IMG/VR virus record: IMGVR_UViG_3300033886_000045
Span: 1-37,993 of that record
Direction: 5' to 3' (one strand)
Source: a virus
DNA: 37,993 nucleotides
Below the pieces are notes generated by a model. The model worked only from the letters and a program-made list of their open reading frames with translations, was not told where the DNA came from and made no database searches. Position 1 is the stretch's first letter. Each line of letters opens with the position of its first letter. Of this stretch, positions 37,831 through 37,993 are shown in pieces. The position numbers and the translations under genes were made by a program.

Positions 37831-37858
37831 AGTGTCTGCTAGCATCTGTGTGCTAGCT
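37831..37858 (+). repeat. Dispersed hairpin repeat after the decoration gene
   Basis: GTGTCTGCTAGCATCTGTGT then GCTAGCTC: stem GCTAGCA with GTGTGCTAGC (one-base slip) and loop TCTG. It lies directly after the stop of the decoration gene and before the terminal array. Confidence 0.7.
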
Positions 37859-37860
37859 CA

Positions 37861-37993
37861 CCACTGTGTTCGCCAGCATCCGTGCTGGCTCAAGCGGGTT
37901 CGCCAGCATCCGTGCTGGCTCAAGCGGGTTCGCCAGCATCCGTGCTGGCTCAAGCGGGTTCGCCAGCATCCGTGCTGGCTCAAGCGGAGTGTT
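37861..37993. repeat. Terminal tandem hairpin array, right copy
   Basis: One divergent unit (37861-37890) and three identical 30-bp units (37891-37980), then 13 bases of the sequence following the left array. Bases 37868-37993 equal bases 8-133. The array separates the decoration gene from the capsid gene when the ends are joined. Confidence 0.9.

Overview
The window looks like one complete genome of a tailed double-stranded DNA phage (Caudoviricetes) of about 38 kb. The last 126 bases (37868-37993) repeat bases 8-133, inside a tandem 30-bp hairpin array, so the sequence closes into a circle, or is terminally redundant, between the decoration-protein gene and the major capsid gene. The host is a bacterium with strong AGGAGG-type ribosome binding sites and sigma70-like promoters. 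A lipoprotein signal peptide in the lysis region points to a diderm, but I cannot name the host. I see no integrase, tRNA, reverse transcriptase or CRISPR array, so a virulent lifestyle is the simplest reading.

Layout, reading through the join. The packaging and head genes run from 31.5 kb past the end to 10 kb: a Pro/Lys-rich micro-protein, small and large terminase, two overlapping small ORFs, a minus-strand gene with a jelly-roll-like domain, a Mu-gpI-like protease/scaffold, a lambda-gpD-like decoration protein, the hairpin array, the major capsid protein, small virion proteins, connector proteins, tail tube, a short tape-measure candidate, a large tail protein, a tail assembly chaperone with an A AAA AAC frameshift site, and an unusually late portal gene. 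From 10 to 13.7 kb lie a minus-strand small protein, a large putative receptor-binding or virion protein, a MerR/excisionase-like HTH gene and minus-strand genes including a PD-(D/E)XK-like nuclease.

From 13.7 to 25 kb is the early replication and recombination module. It is driven by a family of near-identical promoters (TTGACGC, 17-bp spacer, TATATT). It encodes two tandem sliding-clamp-like proteins, family 4 uracil-DNA glycosylase, a Cas4/RecB-like nuclease, a Sak4-like RecA-fold ATPase, a DUF669-like SSB with a possible leader pseudoknot, family A DNA polymerase with proofreading domain, and a primase-TOPRIM-AAA+ helicase fusion. A RAMP-like (Cas7/Csm3-like glycine loop) protein follows.

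From 25.8 to 31.5 kb is the oddest part: two blocks of TGGC-rich DNA with 6-bp periodicity and 60-bp units, a D12-class adenine methyltransferase, duplicated promoters (TTGCGG-N17-TATACT), a lysis-like cassette (holin-like protein, lipoprotein, papain-like C1A peptidase), and a ParB-domain/radical-SAM fusion. A family of dispersed hairpins (stem GCTAGCA or variants, loop TCCN) punctuates gene ends across the genome and in three cases supplies the stop codon of the upstream gene. The best candidates for new biology are the ParB-radical SAM protein, the RAMP-like protein, the 60-bp TGGC blocks and the hairpin family.
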